Source of the DNA: Halocafeteria seosinensis
Taxonomy: Eukaryota; Sar; Bigyra; Bicosoecida
NCBI GenBank assembly: GCA_001687465.1
Contig: LVLI01000002.1
Location: 1 to 62,286, forward strand
Direction: 5' to 3'
DNA: 62,286 nucleotides
Every line of letters begins with the position of its first letter. The stretch's first letter is position 1. A program made the translations under genes and the position numbers. Below, piece after piece: positions 60,388 through 62,286 of the stretch. Under the pieces are notes generated by a model, which was not told the origin of the DNA, made no database searches, and worked only from the letters and a program-made list of their open reading frames with translations.

Positions 60388-61920
60388 TCAAGGGGTTTTC
60401 GGATCGCTATAGACTAATTCTCGGTTGGCAGCTATCTCAATGTTCGGTAGTGTCCACAAGAAATCGCCGATACGTTTACAGTTTTCGATCGCCACGGCCT
60501 CAGCGGAGTCTTCCCTACCATGATAGCAGTTGCGGGCATAGTTTGCCTTGCAACTCGCTTCACGCGTGAATTCCGTCAATTTGATTCCTCTTGCTGTGCT
60601 AGGGAGTAATACACCGCAGAGTAACCGCTTGTCCTCATCTATATATAGACTATTGTCCGTATGTTCTTCTAGTGCCTGCTGTACCCTGTTCATCGGATGT
60701 GCTGCTTTGCTTACAGCAGAGAAACGACGGGGCCACTGTAACTGTCCGTATCTCCACTGATGATAAAAGTGGTTGACTAACCATTTATGAATCATGTCGT
60801 AATGGTTTCTGTTAGTGGCTTGGAACTGGAGCCTTACTCGTTGGGAACCTTCGGGCAATGGTGTACCATCTCCTGCGAGCACATTGTCCTGATGATCACT
60901 CACACGGTTGGGCTCATGGAAATAAATGTCGGCATCACTCATGTCAGGGTCACTTCCACCGATATCGCCATCATCCCAGGTAAATTCGTCAAGACCATCG
61001 TAAGCGAGTAACATATTGTGCAAAATCGCACAAGTCTTGATTATTGCGTTGCTAACATCCCTCTTGTATTGCAGCCCATTTCTTAGAATGCGAAATCGCG
61101 ACTTAAGAATGCCGAAGGCGCATTCTACGTCTTTCCGGACAGATTCCAAAAACTCGGACCAGTGAACTTCCTTATGGCCATTAGCACAATGCAGTGGGTC
61201 GACAAAACAAGGTAAGTTCTGGTACCCTCCGTCAACAATGAGATATCCACCTTTGCACACATGTAACACCCCTGCCTCATCATACAGGTTGAAACTGACA
61301 TCGTTGAACTTACCTTGGTACATAATCTGGTATGTGAAATCAGTATTTGAAGTAATCGTCTTATCGTTTTCTCGTCCGTCAAACAGGTCAGTCATGAATA
61401 GAATTCTCCGATTATGGTCCACAATTGCTTGACTTGCCAGCGTTGGAAATGGGTATTTCCCTTTGCAGAGGTTAGCGGCTTCCTTTGGGCATCTCAGCCA
61501 GCGGAAATGGGTCACATCCATCGACCCCATGGCACCTGGGAAACCTACACGGGCAAACGTATCCATGATTTTCTTCATGCTCTCGGAGCCGAGGTCTGGA
61601 AATGATACGACAAGGAACTTTGCAATTGGAAAGGAAAGCGAAAGTGGAAGTGTAATATATCTACCCGTAAATGGACTTTCTCGGATGTGGGGACGACTGA
61701 CATCCCTAAGTGGGGTCCTGAGGCGGTGAAGACAATTGTGTATAATACGGTGAACCGGTTGTCTACGGAGTTGATAAAATACGATAAACAAAGGTGTTGT
61801 TTGGTTCCGTCTGCATCCAACGCGGAAACTGTTGATGCAACGCTTTATATTCCGAAAGGGAGGGGCAACACTCGAAAGAAGACTATTATTTTTCTTCAAC
61901 CGACAACAGCGGAGGACCAT
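60388..61920 (-). mobile_element. PIF/Harbinger-type transposase (DDE superfamily)
   Basis: A long minus-strand frame with the DDE_4/Harbinger signature: ARVGFPGAMGSMDVTHFRWL (first Asp, near 61520), the ATLASQAIV-like stretch in YPFPTLASQAIVDHNRR, FDGRENDKTI, KGGYLIVDGGYQNLP (second Asp, near 61220) and VRKDVECAFGILKSRFRIL (Glu, near 61110), then ILHNMLL. A C-terminal extension of about 190 residues lacks known domains. The frame before the conserved core contains a likely intron (donor ACGGGTAGAT near 61668, acceptor TATCATTTCCAG near 61603) joining RPHIRESPFT to LGSESMKKIMDTF. The true 5' end may lie further right or beyond the window. The partner Myb-like protein usual for this superfamily is not in the window. 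All three acidic residues are present, so the enzyme may be active or recently so. Confidence 0.82.
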
Positions 61921-62175
61921 AGTTTAAAGCTACGTGGCTTGCGTCTGATTCTGGAAGCCTTAAAGCCTATCGTTGAGCCCGTGCAGATAACATTGGTCTT
62001 TGTGCTCCCACCGTTTCAACCAAGATGTACTCCGAAAACTCCTCAATTTTCTACGGACGTAAACGAGCGGAGAGATGAAGAGGAGATTTTGAAGAAGTTG
62101 ACGGTCTTCGATGTTCAGGTAACAGAAGATGGTCTCAAAGCATTGAAATCGTTGTTCAGCGGAAACGGTCGTTAG
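61608..62175 (+). CDS. Opposing plus-strand frame, unassigned; possible gene 3' fragment
   Basis: A plus-strand frame overlaps the 5' part of the Harbinger frame and continues well past it to a TAG at 62173-62175. The composition is protein-like throughout: WGPEAVKTIVYNTVNRLSTE, ATLYIPKGRGNTRKKTIIF, PVQITLVFVLPPFQPRC, EEEILKKLTVFDVQVTEDGL. The pattern of a hydrophobic strand ending in Pro (LVFVLP) near the C-terminus recalls the end of some Crinkler/RHS nuclease domains, but this is a weak resemblance. It could be the 3' exon of an accessory gene interrupted by, or overlapping, the transposon, or a shadow. No start codon is assigned. Confidence 0.3.
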
Positions 62176-62286
62176 TCTCTCCGATATTTTCACAGTTCGG
62201 CCACCGGTGGGAACTCCAACTCCAAATATTGATCTCTTAATTCCACGCTCAATGAGCTGTCGGTGTGCGTATTATAGAAATAACAG

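Noticed and set aside
1-62286. CRISPR arrays, rRNA genes, functional tRNAs, bacterial operons
   Set aside because: No regularly spaced short repeats with unique spacers, no rRNA core sequences and no complete cloverleaf were seen. Intron-bearing genes show this is eukaryotic nuclear DNA.

Overview
This is nuclear DNA of a unicellular or simple eukaryote with a motile cilium. Protein-coding genes lie on both strands, most are split by short GT-AG introns (commonly 50-80 nt), and there are no bacterial operon features. Ciliary genes (DRC3 of the nexin-dynein regulatory complex, a STIL-like centriole duplication factor) rule out lineages that lost flagella. The gene-dense layout, short introns and Crinkler/RHS-type NTPase-nuclease genes would fit several protist groups (perkinsid or other alveolates, stramenopiles, zoosporic fungi). 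The sequence alone does not settle the lineage.

Layout. 1-3213: an unrecognised multi-exon gene on the minus strand. 3.7-19.8 kb: an accessory island. It holds two abutting satellite-like tandem arrays (178-bp and 195-bp units), a MULE-type transposase with a SWIM finger, a divergent SAP-domain plus P-loop NTPase plus nuclease gene of the Crinkler/RHS class, a decayed Ulp1-like protease, a second large NTPase-nuclease gene of the same broad class, and four copies of a short dispersed repeat, two of which face each other across that second gene. 19.8-22.4 kb: the 3' part of a multi-pass membrane protein gene and a short cullin-like gene. From 22.4 kb onward the window is a dense housekeeping block: syntaxin-18, pyruvate carboxylase, UDP-glucose 6-dehydrogenase, a small single-pass membrane protein, a phosphopantetheinyl transferase, a small basic protein, a polynucleotide-kinase plus 2H-phosphoesterase protein, IBA57, ASF1, an NFXL1-like zinc-finger membrane protein, a SEL1L/Hrd3-like protein, a single-bromodomain BET protein, STIL-like and DRC3. 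The right edge holds a PIF/Harbinger-type transposase gene with an opposing open frame.

Themes. Housekeeping functions include ER quality control and traffic (syntaxin-18, SEL1L), anaplerosis and nucleotide sugars (PC, UGDH), mitochondrial Fe-S assembly (IBA57), chromatin (ASF1, BET), RNA end repair (kinase plus 2H enzyme) and cilium biogenesis (STIL beside DRC3, tail to tail, 58 bp apart). Splice models for the SAP-NTPase gene, IBA57, STIL, NFXL1, the kinase-2H gene, ASF1, UGDH, the cullin-like gene and two small genes were checked by hand: exon lengths sum to a multiple of three with GT-AG junctions in phase. Other multi-exon genes are given as spans. No tRNA, rRNA or CRISPR array was seen.
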